The notes below the pieces were generated by a model. It saw nothing but the letters and a program-made list of their open reading frames with translations. It had not been told where the DNA came from and made no database searches. A stretch of 64,000 bases of DNA from Lentisphaerae bacterium GWF2_49_21 (GTDB lineage: Bacteria; Verrucomicrobiota; Lentisphaeria; Victivallales; GWF2-50-93). Made by a program: the position numbers and the translations under genes. Of the stretch, positions 16,286 through 24,429 are shown piece after piece; the stretch's first letter is position 1; each line of letters begins with the position of its first letter. The stretch spans positions 30,539 through 94,538 of the forward strand of contig MHBH01000073.1 of assembly GCA_001804805.1 (NCBI GenBank). Reading direction: 5' to 3'.

Positions 16286-17209
16286 ATGGATCCTCTGTTT
16301 TCAATTTTAATTGTAGTGATAGGCTTTGTCGCCTCGGTTTCCGGAGGTTTCTGGGGGCTTGGCGGCGGCTGGTTCATTCTGCCATGCCTGTTCCTTGCGA
16401 ATATTGATGTCAGGATTGCCGTCGGAGCCTGCCTTCTCCAGATGATCCCATCGACCTTTCCCACTGTCCTGAGGCAGTTCGGAGACATTGGATGGAAAAA
16501 AGGAGGATGGGGAATGGTTGTCGCGGTTCCCCTGTGCATCGCCTGTACGGTCGGAGGACTGCTTGGAGATCCGGCCGGTGTACTATTGGAGAAGCTTTTT
16601 GAAAGCCGGAAGTTGCATCAGTCCCTCTACCTTCTTCTTCTCGCCTGGGTGCTCTATGATCTCTACAAGCAGAGCGGAGTAGATCTTGCTGCGAATGAGA
16701 AGAACGACAAACCCCTCAATAAAATGCCGCAGACATTGATCGGTGGATTTGTGACAGGACTCGTATCCGGATTTCTGGGAATAGGCGGAGGCTCCCTGAC
16801 ACGTCCTCTTATGACGAGTGTTCTGAAAATGCCTGAGAAGCAGACCGGACAGATTGCGAGACTCGCAATTCTTGTGACCGCCATCGCCGGAAGCCTTCCA
16901 TATCTCCTTACCAGCGAGGGAGAAATAAGAAATAAAATGCTGATAGTCGGCGCGCTTTTGACAGTTGGTGGAATAGTCGGTTTTTCCATAGGCGCCAAAA
17001 TGCACTCGGTGGTCCTGAAAGCTGGAAAAGATCAGACGGCCCGGAAAAGTTTCGGGCTGATCGTTGTCATGGTAATGGCCGGATTGATCTGCAAGCTCAT
17101 GGAAATGATACATACCGGACAGGTGATCATGATAATATCCGGTGTTTTCATGCTTACTTATCTCAGTATAATCACATTCAAATGCCGGGAAAGTAGACTT
17201 GTAAGATGA
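16286..17209 (+). CDS. TauE/SafE family sulfite/anion exporter
   Basis: This is an integral membrane permease of 307 residues with about eight hydrophobic segments in two homologous halves. Each half carries the family's glycine-rich signature: GGFWGLGGGWFILPCL near residue 20 and GFLGIGGGSLTRPLM near residue 165. The family exports sulfite, sulfoacetate or related organosulfonates. AAGGA lies 11 bases before the ATG. It is not adjacent to obvious sulfur genes, so the substrate is open. Confidence 0.85.
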   Translation: MDPLFSILIVVIGFVASVSGGFWGLGGGWFILPCLFLANIDVRIAVGACLLQMIPSTFPTVLRQFGDIGWKKGGWGMVVAVPLCIACTVGGLLGDPAGVLLEKLFESRKLHQSLYLLLLAWVLYDLYKQSGVDLAANEKNDKPLNKMPQTLIGGFVTGLVSGFLGIGGGSLTRPLMTSVLKMPEKQTGQIARLAILVTAIAGSLPYLLTSEGEIRNKMLIVGALLTVGGIVGFSIGAKMHSVVLKAGKDQTARKSFGLIVVMVMAGLICKLMEMIHTGQVIMIISGVFMLTYLSIITFKCRESRLVR

Positions 17210-17276
17210 AAATAGGCTTGTATGATAATATAAACAAGGCACAAATTTAAATACAAGTCATAAAAGGATATGCATT

Positions 17277-17507
17277 ATGATAACAACAGTTACAAGTCGT
17301 GGACAGACAGTTGTTCCAGCAAGGATACGACATTTCTTCAAGATTAAGAAGAATTCCCGGATTGACTGGGTAATGGAAAATAATTCCATAAAGGTCTATC
17401 CTCTTCCGGACGACACCATAAAAGCTGCAAGGGGGATGTTTGCAGGAGGGGCACCTCTGAACGATGTCCTGCTTGAGGAAAGAAGAAAAGAGAGGATCCG
17501 GAAATGA
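17277..17507 (+). CDS. vapB: VapB-type antitoxin, AbrB/MazE-like
   Basis: A 76-residue protein with an N-terminal swapped-hairpin AbrB DNA-binding domain (TTVTSRGQTVVPARIRHFFKI) and a charged C-terminal tail (VLLEERRKERIRK) of the type that wraps the toxin. Its stop overlaps the VapC start (ATGA), a tight toxin-antitoxin arrangement. It would repress its own operon together with VapC. Confidence 0.85.
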   Translation: MITTVTSRGQTVVPARIRHFFKIKKNSRIDWVMENNSIKVYPLPDDTIKAARGMFAGGAPLNDVLLEERRKERIRK

Positions 17508-17929
17508 GCGGAAATATCCTCTTGGATACATCAGCTATCCTTTGTCTAGTCTTAGATGAGGAAGGGGCGGGAACTGTTGAAAGATCCCTTTTGTCCGCTA
17601 AATCAGGGCATTGCATGCTTTTTCTCAGCTTTGCCTCGATTACTGAATTGAAATACATTATCTGGCGCCAGCGGTCTGAAGCTGATGCCGATAAACTAAT
17701 GAAGCTGATGAAGACATGGAATCTGGAGATTATCTATCCTGACGAGGAATTATGTCTGCTTGCGGCAAAATTGAAGAAGGAGTACCCCCTCTCTTTTGCT
17801 GATGCTTTCATTGCTGCGACTGGAATAATGAACAAACTTGTTCTTATGCATAAGGATCCGGAATATGATCCACTTGGAGAAATCCTTGAAATGCAGAGAC
17901 TTCCTTATAAAAAAACAAAGGCGATTTAA
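17504..17929 (+). CDS. vapC: VapC-type PIN-domain ribonuclease toxin
   Basis: A 141-residue PIN-domain endoribonuclease. The metal-binding acidic residues are visible: the first Asp in ILLDTSAIL, a Glu in SITELKYI and the Asp in LSFADAFIAATG. The protein is intact and of normal length. It is coupled to the AbrB-like antitoxin by an ATGA overlap. Targets are usually tRNA or rRNA sites; this one is unknown. Confidence 0.9.
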   Translation: MSGNILLDTSAILCLVLDEEGAGTVERSLLSAKSGHCMLFLSFASITELKYIIWRQRSEADADKLMKLMKTWNLEIIYPDEELCLLAAKLKKEYPLSFADAFIAATGIMNKLVLMHKDPEYDPLGEILEMQRLPYKKTKAI

Positions 17930-18023
17930 ATAAGTTTTTGAAATATGGTTTAATCCTTTTCACCTTGCAAATTTAAAGTTGAGGTTTGAATTTACTAGGT
18001 AACAGCAATAGGGAATTGTGCAT

Positions 18024-19085
18024 ATGAAAAGAATACTCATTACAGGCGGAGCCGGTTTTGTAGGTTCGAACATCGCGGTTGCGCTGAAACAGCATATGTC
18101 CGTGGCCGAAATTGTTGTCCTGGACAACCTATATCGGAAAGGTTCCTCTCTTAATCTCCCTAGACTTGAGAAAAACGGGATCAAGTTCATAAAAGGGGAT
18201 GTACGAAATCCGCAGGATATCGCTACTGCTGGTAAAATTGATTTTCTCATTGAATGTTCCGCCGAACCTTCCGTGCTTGCCGGAAAAGATGGAGACACGG
18301 ATTATCTTGTCCAGACAAATCTCTACGGGGCTATCAACTGCGCCGAATACTGCAGGAAGAACAATGCCGGCATGATTTTCCTTTCCACAAGCCGCGTTTA
18401 TCCCATTGATCCTCTTCTGAACTGCAAGCTGGTGGAGAAATCTTCCAGATTTGAACTTTCCGACAAACAGGATGTTCCTGGATTGAGTTCAAAGGGAGTT
18501 TCCGAGGAATTTCCGATGACAGGCGCAAGATCTATCTATGGAGCGACAAAATACGCCGCCGAGATCATGCTTGAGGAATACAGGCAGGCCTTTTCTCTTC
18601 CGATAGTCATCAACCGCTGCGGCGTGATAGCGGGCCCTTGGCAGTTTGGGAAAGTCGATCAGGGGATCGCTGTGTTCTGGCTGGCATCGCACATGTTTGA
18701 AAAACCTTTGAAATACATTGGATTCGGCGGAGCCGGGAAACAAGTTCGTGACATGGTTCACATTGATGATCTGATAAAACTTGTCATTCTCCAGCTCTCA
18801 GATCCTGCGAAATTCGCAAAAGGCATCTGGAACGCCGGCGGCGGTCGAAACATAAGCGTGTCACTTCTTGAACTGACCGAGATCTGCAGTAGGATAACTG
18901 GGAATAAAGTTCAGATCGGATCTGAGCCTCAGACAAGATATGCAGATATTCCGGTCTATATCAGCGATACCCGCAAATTGAATTCATTCTGTGGATGGAA
19001 GCCTGCGAAATCCATTGAAAAGATAATTGAAGACATCCATAACTGGCTAAAGGACAACAAGGAAGCCAGGCAAGTCCTTGGATGA
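18024..19085 (+). CDS. CDP-paratose 2-epimerase-like NAD-dependent sugar epimerase
   Basis: This is a 353-residue extended SDR. It starts MKRILITGGAGFVGSN and has the YGATK active-site pair. The segment ECSAEPSVLAG and the later NRCGVIAGPWQFGKVDQG are typical of CDP-paratose/tyvelose 2-epimerase rather than UDP-hexose 4-epimerases. ATAGGGA lies nine bases before the chosen ATG; a GTG at 18018 is too close to it. No other CDP-dideoxyhexose gene is in the window, so the true substrate may be different. Its neighbour is a GT2 gene. Confidence 0.8.
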   Translation: MKRILITGGAGFVGSNIAVALKQHMSVAEIVVLDNLYRKGSSLNLPRLEKNGIKFIKGDVRNPQDIATAGKIDFLIECSAEPSVLAGKDGDTDYLVQTNLYGAINCAEYCRKNNAGMIFLSTSRVYPIDPLLNCKLVEKSSRFELSDKQDVPGLSSKGVSEEFPMTGARSIYGATKYAAEIMLEEYRQAFSLPIVINRCGVIAGPWQFGKVDQGIAVFWLASHMFEKPLKYIGFGGAGKQVRDMVHIDDLIKLVILQLSDPAKFAKGIWNAGGGRNISVSLLELTEICSRITGNKVQIGSEPQTRYADIPVYISDTRKLNSFCGWKPAKSIEKIIEDIHNWLKDNKEARQVLG

Positions 19086-19227
19086 TAGGATGAATGGATG
19101 ACTGGGTTTAAAAAGGATTGAAGATATGAAAATATTGGAAAAGCATTTATTGAATATTACATGTTCCATATTGTTCTTAACTTCTTCATGCGCAACCATC
19201 CAACCATCCAGCAATCCAATCATCCAG
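19078..19227. repeat. Inverted pair of GGATGAATGGAT-type tracts
   Basis: TGGATGATAGGATGAATGGAT (19078-19106 region) and its reverse-complement type CAACCATCCAACCATCCAG (19193-19227) face each other across about 90 bp between two genes. The left tract begins inside the last codon of the epimerase gene. Together they could form a long imperfect stem. Confidence 0.6.
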
Positions 19228-19241
19228 AGGTGCATATTCGT

Positions 19242-19970
19242 ATGAAATATTCTGTCGTAATACCCGCCCACAACGAAGAAGGAGTGATAAAAGGAACCCT
19301 TGAGAAGCTTGTCGAGAAGCTTAAGGGTGAGAATTTTGATTTTGAGATAGTTGTGGTCGCAGATCATTGCTCGGACAAAACCGAAGAGATACTTGAAGGA
19401 TTTTCAAAGGCCGACAGCAGGATCAGATGGGTCAGAAACAAGGAGAAACCGGGTTTTGGAATGGCAGTACGTACCGGATTGGATGAATATAAAGGTGACG
19501 CAGTGGCGATATTTATGGCTGACGCCAGCGACAGCCCGGATGATCTGTGCAAATACTTCAAGAAGATAGGGGAGGGTGCGGAGTGCGTATTTGGATCAAG
19601 GTTCATAAAAGGTTCTCGTGTAGTGGATTACCCAAAGCATAAGTACCTGCTTAATCGGTTTGTGAACTGGCTTATCCGGATCATGTTCAGGCATGGCCTT
19701 AACGATACCACGAACGCATTCAAATGTTATCGCCGCGAGGTGATTGATGGATGTAGACCGCTGCTTTCTCCACATTTCAATCTTACCGTTGAACTTCCCC
19801 TTAAATCCTTCATCAGGGGCTATAAGTTTGAAGTGGTCCCGATCAGCTGGGAGAATAGGAAAGCTGGCATTTCCAAGCTCAAACTGAAGGAAATGGGCTC
19901 CAGATATTTCTTCATAATCCTGTACTGCTTCCTGGAAAAATACATGGTCGGAAAAGACTACCACAAATAA
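19242..19970 (+). CDS. Glycosyltransferase family 2, dolichol-phosphate mannose synthase-like
   Basis: A soluble GT-A enzyme of 242 residues. It opens KYSVVIPAHNEEGVIKGTLE, has VVADHCSDKT, then MADASDSPDDL with the DxSD metal site, and ends without a membrane anchor. The start at 19242 is chosen because the longer frame from 19161 translates the CATCCA repeat tract. This protein family typically makes polyprenyl-phosphate sugars or extends lipid-linked glycans. It follows the epimerase and may belong to the same sugar pathway. Its stop lies inside a hairpin. Confidence 0.85.
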   Translation: MKYSVVIPAHNEEGVIKGTLEKLVEKLKGENFDFEIVVVADHCSDKTEEILEGFSKADSRIRWVRNKEKPGFGMAVRTGLDEYKGDAVAIFMADASDSPDDLCKYFKKIGEGAECVFGSRFIKGSRVVDYPKHKYLLNRFVNWLIRIMFRHGLNDTTNAFKCYRREVIDGCRPLLSPHFNLTVELPLKSFIRGYKFEVVPISWENRKAGISKLKLKEMGSRYFFIILYCFLEKYMVGKDYHK

Positions 19971-19992
19971 AATTTCCAGTTGAAAATTTTAT
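19967..19992. terminator. AT-rich hairpin containing the GT2 stop codon
   Basis: ATAAAATTT (19967-19975) pairs with AAATTTTAT (19984-19992); the TAA stop at 19968-19970 is in the left arm. Same family as the hairpins at 319, 13647 and 13918. Confidence 0.45.
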
Positions 19993-20015
19993 GCTGAAAA
20001 AAAGCCAAATACCTC

Positions 20016-20058
20016 TTGACAATCAATAGCTTATATGGTATCGTTACTTCAGGTAACG
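20016..20058 (+). promoter_or_regulatory. Sigma-70-like promoter with overlapping operator, apparently orphaned
   Basis: TTGACA (20016-20021), a 17-bp spacer and TATCGT (20039-20044) form a plausible promoter. The inverted repeat CGTTACttcagGTAACG (20042-20058) overlaps the -10 region. This is the layout of autoregulated toxin-antitoxin promoters. The downstream ATG at 20070 opens only a 21-codon frame that ends in element B copy 1. The -35 segment TTGACAATCAATA recurs at 24396. Confidence 0.4.
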
Positions 20059-20114
20059 TTACTTATAGAATGCATAAGCGACGGGGCGAAGCGCGGATAC
20101 CTTGCAATAAAAAC

Positions 20115-20256
20115 TTCACCACTAATCCACACTAATCTGTCACTAATTAAGAATCGAAACATAAAACATGCTGTGAGTTTATTCTACTTTGGAGAAGAAA
20201 ATCACAGCAGATGATATTGTTAGTGTCTAGTTTTGTTAGTGAAGATTAGTGGTTTA
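20115..20256 (+). repeat. Element B, copy 1
   Basis: It begins TTCACCACTAATCCACACTAATC and ends with TTAGTGAAGATTAGTGGTTTA, whose GATTAGTGG is the inverted counterpart of CCACTAATC. An internal imperfect stem pairs GCTGTGA with TCACAGC. It ends 39 bp before the start of the winged-helix/MNT gene, in the same orientation as the other copies. Confidence 0.75.
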
Positions 20257-20294
20257 TAAAATTCTCTTTTCTTAGTTTCCTTTGCGAAAACAAA

Positions 20295-21326
20295 ATGGCA
20301 TCAATTGAAAAAAACGAACTTCTCGAGCTTGAGATCCTCAAGCATGTCGAGACTTCCCCGCGTCTGAACAACCGCATGGCCGCTTCCAAGCTCGGATGCA
20401 GTGTAAAACTTGCCCATGTGCTATTGTCAAAGATGGTCGACCGCGGACTTCTCCATGTCAAGAAACACCACTCCAGGCGCTGGGATTATTTCCTTACTCC
20501 TGGCGGAATTGCCGAAAAAGCCAGGATCACCTATGAATTCATTGATTTCTCAATGCAGTTCTACCATGAGGCAAGACGTGAAAGTTCCAGGGTCTGCAGG
20601 GATATAGCTGAATCCGGAAAGGAAACAGTCGCATTTCTCGGCGATGGCGAACTTGCAGAAATAGCATATCTGGGAGTGAAAGAGTGGGGCCTTGAGTTAA
20701 AGGAAGTTTTTGGAGAGGAGAAGGACAATTTTCTCGGTCTGAAGGTTCAGCCATATGATTCAGCGGATTCCTCCAGCTCGGATGCTCTCATTGTGTGCCT
20801 TTATGACAAGACCATCCCCATGAGAGCCGACTACCTGCCGAACGGAATGATGAAAAATGACAAGATGGTCTGGGTGTTCTCTGGAAAGTATTACAACGAA
20901 CATGGAATGAAAAGGAAAGACACCTTGAATGCCGGAGATATCAGGACGGTGGTTTCTTCAGCTTTGGCAAAGGAGAATGACATAAGAATCTGCTTCCTCT
21001 ACGGATCTTCCTCCAATGGAAGACTTACTTCCTCGAGCGATATAGATGTGGCCGTTGCGGCGGCCGGGCTGTTAGAACATGAAAGACTGCTCGAACTGGC
21101 GGCAATGATTTCAATATCAGCAGGAAGAGAAGTCGATCTTGTCGATCTCCATTCAGTCCACGGGGAAATATTGAAGCAGATTATTTCCAGAGGAAGGCCT
21201 GTTTTTATCAAGGACAAAAACATGTATGCAGATATAATTGACAGGATGCTCTTCAACGAGGCCGATATGATTCCCAATTACAATATGATACTGTCAAAGA
21301 GGAGGCAGGTTTTTATCAATGGATAA
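20295..21326 (+). CDS. Three-domain protein: winged helix, Rossmann-like, MNT nucleotidyltransferase (putative antitoxin)
   Basis: The 343-residue product appears to be a fusion. Residues about 10-75 form a MarR-like winged helix of the exopolysaccharide-associated type (YFLTPGGIAEKARITYEF). Residues about 108-175 look like a Rossmann-type domain (VAFLGDGELAEIAYLGVKEWG). Residues about 225-340 are an MNT nucleotidyltransferase with LYGSSSNGRLTSSSDIDV. This fits the MntA signature GSX10DXD (Gly237-Ser238, Asp249, Asp251), with a third acidic site in VDLVDLH. Its stop overlaps the HEPN toxin gene by eight bases. Stand-alone MntA antitoxins are about 100-140 residues, so this is far larger. Confidence 0.8.
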   Translation: MASIEKNELLELEILKHVETSPRLNNRMAASKLGCSVKLAHVLLSKMVDRGLLHVKKHHSRRWDYFLTPGGIAEKARITYEFIDFSMQFYHEARRESSRVCRDIAESGKETVAFLGDGELAEIAYLGVKEWGLELKEVFGEEKDNFLGLKVQPYDSADSSSSDALIVCLYDKTIPMRADYLPNGMMKNDKMVWVFSGKYYNEHGMKRKDTLNAGDIRTVVSSALAKENDIRICFLYGSSSNGRLTSSSDIDVAVAAAGLLEHERLLELAAMISISAGREVDLVDLHSVHGEILKQIISRGRPVFIKDKNMYADIIDRMLFNEADMIPNYNMILSKRRQVFING

Positions 21327-21768
21327 TATGCTGATAATGAACAAGATAGAAAGTTTACGCCGCTGCATCGGAAGGATCAGGGAGAAGACACCTGAAACTT
21401 CTGCACAACTTGAATCCGATCTTGACCTCCAGGATATTGTCACTGTCAATCTCGAAAGGGCCGTACAAGCGTCTGTGGATATTGCAGCCCACATTATAGC
21501 GGACATTGAATCACCAGCCCCCGAAACGATGTCTGAGGCATTTGTCATAATTGAGAAGAAGGGATTCATTTCCAAGGACGTGTCCGCAAGAATGCAAAAG
21601 GCTGTCGCGTTCAGGAATATAGCGGTACACGCATATCAGAAGATGAACTGGAACATTGTCCATAAGATTGCAACTGAAGGAATCAGGGATTTCGTTGAAT
21701 TCACAAGGCAGATCTCGGAGAAACTTGAAAATGCTGCCGACCGACGACCGACAACTGAAAACAGATAA
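21319..21768 (+). CDS. HepT-like HEPN-domain toxin (DUF86)
   Basis: A 149-residue helical HEPN protein. It contains RNIAVHAY at residues 99-106, a perfect match to the RX4HXY motif of HepT ribonuclease toxins. In the Shewanella HepT-MntA system the Tyr of this motif is the site of AMP addition by the antitoxin. ATGs at codons 1, 4 and 7 are possible starts. The gene overlaps the MNT fusion gene. The last eleven residues (from about AADRRP) come from a CGACGACCGACAAC repeat tract, so the C-terminus is probably not conserved. Confidence 0.85.
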   Translation: MDNMLIMNKIESLRRCIGRIREKTPETSAQLESDLDLQDIVTVNLERAVQASVDIAAHIIADIESPAPETMSEAFVIIEKKGFISKDVSARMQKAVAFRNIAVHAYQKMNWNIVHKIATEGIRDFVEFTRQISEKLENAADRRPTTENR

Positions 21769-21776
21769 GGATAATA

Positions 21777-22781
21777 ATGAGAAAAGCTCTTATCACAGGT
21801 ATTACCGGACAAGATGGTTCGTATCTGACGGAACTACTTCTCAAGAAAGGGTATGAAGTCTACGGAATCATCAGGAGATCCTCCTCCTTCAATACTGAGA
21901 GAATAAACCATCTCTACAAGGATCCGCACGAGAAACCCAATCTCAAGCTCCTTTACGGTGATCTGAATGACTCCAGCAGTCTTGCAGAAATTCTTCACTC
22001 GTTAAAACCCAACGAGATTTACAATCTTGGTGCACAGAGCCATGTAAGAGTATCCTTTGATATTCCGGAATATACCGGGGAGATAACTGGAATGGGCACT
22101 CTCAGGATGCTTGAGGCAATCCGCAGGACCGGTTGCAAGGCCCGTTTCTACCAGGCAAGCAGCAGCGAGATGTTCGGGAAAGTCGCTGAAACCCCTCAGA
22201 CGGAAAAAACTCCTTTCTATCCGAGAAGCCCCTATGGTGCCGCAAAGGTGTTTTCACACTGGCTGACAGTCAATTACAGGGAAAGCTATGGCATTTTCGC
22301 GTGCAGTGGAATACTTTTCAACCATGAGTCTCCCCGGCGCGGCGAAACATTTGTCACCAGGAAAATAACAAGGGCGGCCACACGTATCAAGCTTGGTCTC
22401 CAGAACAAGCTTTATCTCGGTAACTTGGATGCGAAACGCGACTGGGGTTATGCCGGCGACTTTGTCGAAGCCATGTGGCTCATGCTCCAGGCTGACAAGC
22501 CCGATGACTTCGTTATCTCCACCGGAGAAACGCATTCGATAAAGGATTTCCTTGATGAGACTTTCGGACTGCTTGATATCGACTGGAAGAAATATGTTGA
22601 AAAAGATCCAAGATATTACAGGCCTGCTGAAGTCGATATTCTTCTCGGTGACAGCTCAAAGGCCAGGAAGAAACTCAAATGGAAGCCCAAGGTCAACTTC
22701 AAACAGCTGGTGAAAATGATGGTCGACAATGATCTTGATCTGGCGAAGAAAGAGAAGCTTCTGCAGGATCATAGGCAGTAG
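21777..22781 (+). CDS. gmd: GDP-mannose 4,6-dehydratase
   Basis: Gmd converts GDP-D-mannose to GDP-4-keto-6-deoxymannose, the first step to GDP-L-fucose and related sugars. The 334-residue product has [33 protein letters not shown], and the YGAAK active-site tyrosine/lysine. [19 protein letters not shown] and [18 protein letters not shown] complete the strong Gmd signature. AAGGA lies six bases upstream of the ATG. With fcl at 23381 it completes GDP-fucose synthesis, although the two genes are separated by a two-gene insertion and repeats. Confidence 0.96.
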   Translation: MRKALITGITGQDGSYLTELLLKKGYEVYGIIRRSSSFNTERINHLYKDPHEKPNLKLLYGDLNDSSSLAEILHSLKPNEIYNLGAQSHVRVSFDIPEYTGEITGMGTLRMLEAIRRTGCKARFYQASSSEMFGKVAETPQTEKTPFYPRSPYGAAKVFSHWLTVNYRESYGIFACSGILFNHESPRRGETFVTRKITRAATRIKLGLQNKLYLGNLDAKRDWGYAGDFVEAMWLMLQADKPDDFVISTGETHSIKDFLDETFGLLDIDWKKYVEKDPRYYRPAEVDILLGDSSKARKKLKWKPKVNFKQLVKMMVDNDLDLAKKEKLLQDHRQ

Positions 22782-22838
22782 ACTACAGCGGAATTGAATT
22801 CCGTTTGTAGTTAATGTCGCAAGACATGTTCTTAAGAG
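22781..22838. repeat. Hairpin repeat (GAACATGTCTTGCGACATT family), copy 2, inverted
   Basis: The segment runs GACTACAGCGGAATTG, AATTCCGTTTGTAGTT, then ATGTCGCAAGACAT and GTTCTTAAG. Read on the other strand it matches the repeat at 10708-10780. It holds two nested palindromes. Confidence 0.6.
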
Positions 22839-22850
22839 AATTCATAATTT

Positions 22851-23069
22851 ATGATTAAAAACTACCATCTGGTCAAAGAAGCGGAAGCAGAATATCAGTC
22901 CAAGCATAAGCCTTCCCTTGAGGAAAGGTTCAAGCTTTTGAATGACATGTATGTCTTTTCAAAGGAGTTTGAAAAAGAAGGATTACCTCCGGAGGAAACT
23001 TCCCACGTTAAAATGCTGATCAGGCTTGCGAATACATTCAAAAAAATAGGGGAATTCAAGAATGATTGA
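22851..23069 (+). CDS. Small hypothetical protein preceding a nucleotidyltransferase remnant
   Basis: A 72-residue charged, helical protein (MIKNYHLVKEAEAEYQ ... IRLANTFKKIGEFKND). I do not recognise a named family. Its end overlaps the ATG of the broken nucleotidyltransferase at 23062, the kind of overlap seen in two-gene toxin-antitoxin or Abi-type modules, where a short helical protein precedes the nucleotidyltransferase. With its partner disrupted it may no longer be functional. Confidence 0.6.
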   Translation: MIKNYHLVKEAEAEYQSKHKPSLEERFKLLNDMYVFSKEFEKEGLPPEETSHVKMLIRLANTFKKIGEFKND

Positions 23070-23241
23070 AAAGACCCTTCTTAAAATCACCAAGATTCTT
23101 GATAACAGCAAAATTCCATACATGCTGATAGGTGGGTATGCCATGGTCATACACGGATTTCCCCCGTCTGACCCAGGACTTGGATATTTCCCTTGGAATT
23201 GATACGGATCGTATAGATGATGTTTTAAAGGCTGTAAAATG
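23062..23241 (+). pseudogene. Frameshifted, truncated nucleotidyltransferase (AbiEii/DUF6036-like)
   Basis: Translation from the ATG at 23062 gives KIPYMLIGGYAMVIHGFP, the start of a nucleotidyltransferase-fold protein. The frame is then lost at a run of five C around 23160. Dropping one C restores RLTQDLDISLGIDTDRIDDV, with the expected DxD acidic pair, ending at TGA 23239-23241. Even in the restored frame the protein is only about 60 residues, so the 3' part is also missing. The frameshift is in a homopolymer and could be a sequencing error. Confidence 0.75.
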
Positions 23242-23380
23242 ATTCATATAAGAACTGGATTTCAATCCTCAATAAAAGTAAATGAAACATCTTTTTGGAT
23301 AAATATTTAACCACTAACGTGTGGTAAAATAGTTGTCTTTTCCAAGTCCGTGTAAGTCTGTGGCAAAAAATCTTATGGGT

Positions 23381-24316
23381 ATGAACAAAAATTCCAAAAT
23401 CTACATCGCAGGGCACACCGGCATGGTCGGTTCAGCCATTTATAGGTTGTTGAAATCAAAAGGCTTCCGTAACCTAGTTGTTCGTACAAGCAAACAACTT
23501 GATCTACGTGACACTCAAAAAGTCATAAGGTTCTTCAAGGCTGAAAAACCTTATTATGTTTTTTTCTGTGCAGGCAGGGTAGGTGGCATCAAGGCAAACA
23601 ATGAGAAGCCGGCGGATTTCCTGTACGACAATATGATGATGGCGTCAAATATCATTCATCAGTCATATATTAATAAAGTAAGGAAACTTTGCTTCCTCGG
23701 AAGTTCATGCATATATCCGCGCGAATGCTCTCAGCCCATGAAGGAGGAATATCTTCTTACGGGACCGCTTGAACCCACGAATGAAGGATATGCCGTTGCG
23801 AAGATCGCAGGATATAAGCTTGCCTATTATTATGCCAAGCAGCATGGGATGAACACAATATCGATCATGCCATGCAACCTTTACGGGGAAAACGATCATT
23901 TCGACCTGAAAAAGTCCCATGTCCTTTCGTCTCTGGTAAAAAGATTTGTAGACGCTGCCGACAAGGGCAGACCCGAGGTAAAGCTATGGGGGACTGGCAG
24001 TGCGAGAAGGGAATTCATGAATGTCGATGATTTTGCCGAAGCTGCTCTCCTCTTGATGGGGAAAAGGACAGATCCTGAAATAATAAATGTTGGAACTGGA
24101 ACGGATCTCACCATCAAGGAACTTGCCCTGAAAATTGCGAAATCCGCAGGATACAAGGGTAAAATCCTCTGGGACAGTTCCATGCCTGACGGAATGCCCC
24201 GGAAATGCCTGGACATCTCAAAAATCAGACGACTCGGTTTCAAACCGCAAATCACCCTCGATGTCGGAATCTCGCAAATGATAAGTGAATATAAACGGAT
24301 GGCAGAAGTCAGATGA
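23381..24316 (+). CDS. fcl: GDP-L-fucose synthase
   Basis: Fcl epimerises and reduces GDP-4-keto-6-deoxymannose to GDP-L-fucose. The 311-residue protein has IYIAGHTGMVGSAIYR, AGRVGGIKAN, FLGSSCIYPRECSQPMKEEYLLTG, and the active-site YAVAK. PCNLYGENDHFD follows. The start is placed at 23381, with an alternative ATG two codons upstream; the longer open frame from 23333 is unlikely. The final residues (MAEVR) and the stop come from a GGCAGAAGTCAGATGACAG repeat tract. It pairs functionally with gmd. Confidence 0.95.
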   Translation: MNKNSKIYIAGHTGMVGSAIYRLLKSKGFRNLVVRTSKQLDLRDTQKVIRFFKAEKPYYVFFCAGRVGGIKANNEKPADFLYDNMMMASNIIHQSYINKVRKLCFLGSSCIYPRECSQPMKEEYLLTGPLEPTNEGYAVAKIAGYKLAYYYAKQHGMNTISIMPCNLYGENDHFDLKKSHVLSSLVKRFVDAADKGRPEVKLWGTGSARREFMNVDDFAEAALLLMGKRTDPEIINVGTGTDLTIKELALKIAKSAGYKGKILWDSSMPDGMPRKCLDISKIRRLGFKPQITLDVGISQMISEYKRMAEVR

Positions 24317-24340
24317 CAGATTACAGACAATAACTGACTA
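24304..24340. repeat. Degenerate CAGATGACAG tract at the fcl 3' end
   Basis: GCAGAAGTCAGATGACAGATT and ACAGACAATAACTGA form an imperfect repeat of the CAGA/TGACAG family. The fcl stop codon TGA is inside it. Confidence 0.6.
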
Positions 24341-24395
24341 CGGAGCGCTGGCATCCTGCCGGCAATTCATCAATAGGGTTGAGAATACAAAAGCC

Positions 24396-24423
24396 TTGAC
24401 AATCAATATACTATGAATAAATT
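24396..24423 (+). promoter_or_regulatory. Promoter close to a start codon
   Basis: TTGACA (24396-24401), a 16-bp spacer and TAAATT (24418-24423) precede the ATG at 24430 by only six bases. There is no ribosome binding site, so the transcript may be leaderless. The -35 region shares TTGACAATCAATA with the promoter at 20016. Confidence 0.4.
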
Positions 24424-24429
24424 AAAACC

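Noticed and set aside
16583..17242. A 219-codon open frame antisense to the TauE-family gene
   Set aside because: The sense gene has both glycine-rich family motifs; the antisense product has no recognisable domain.
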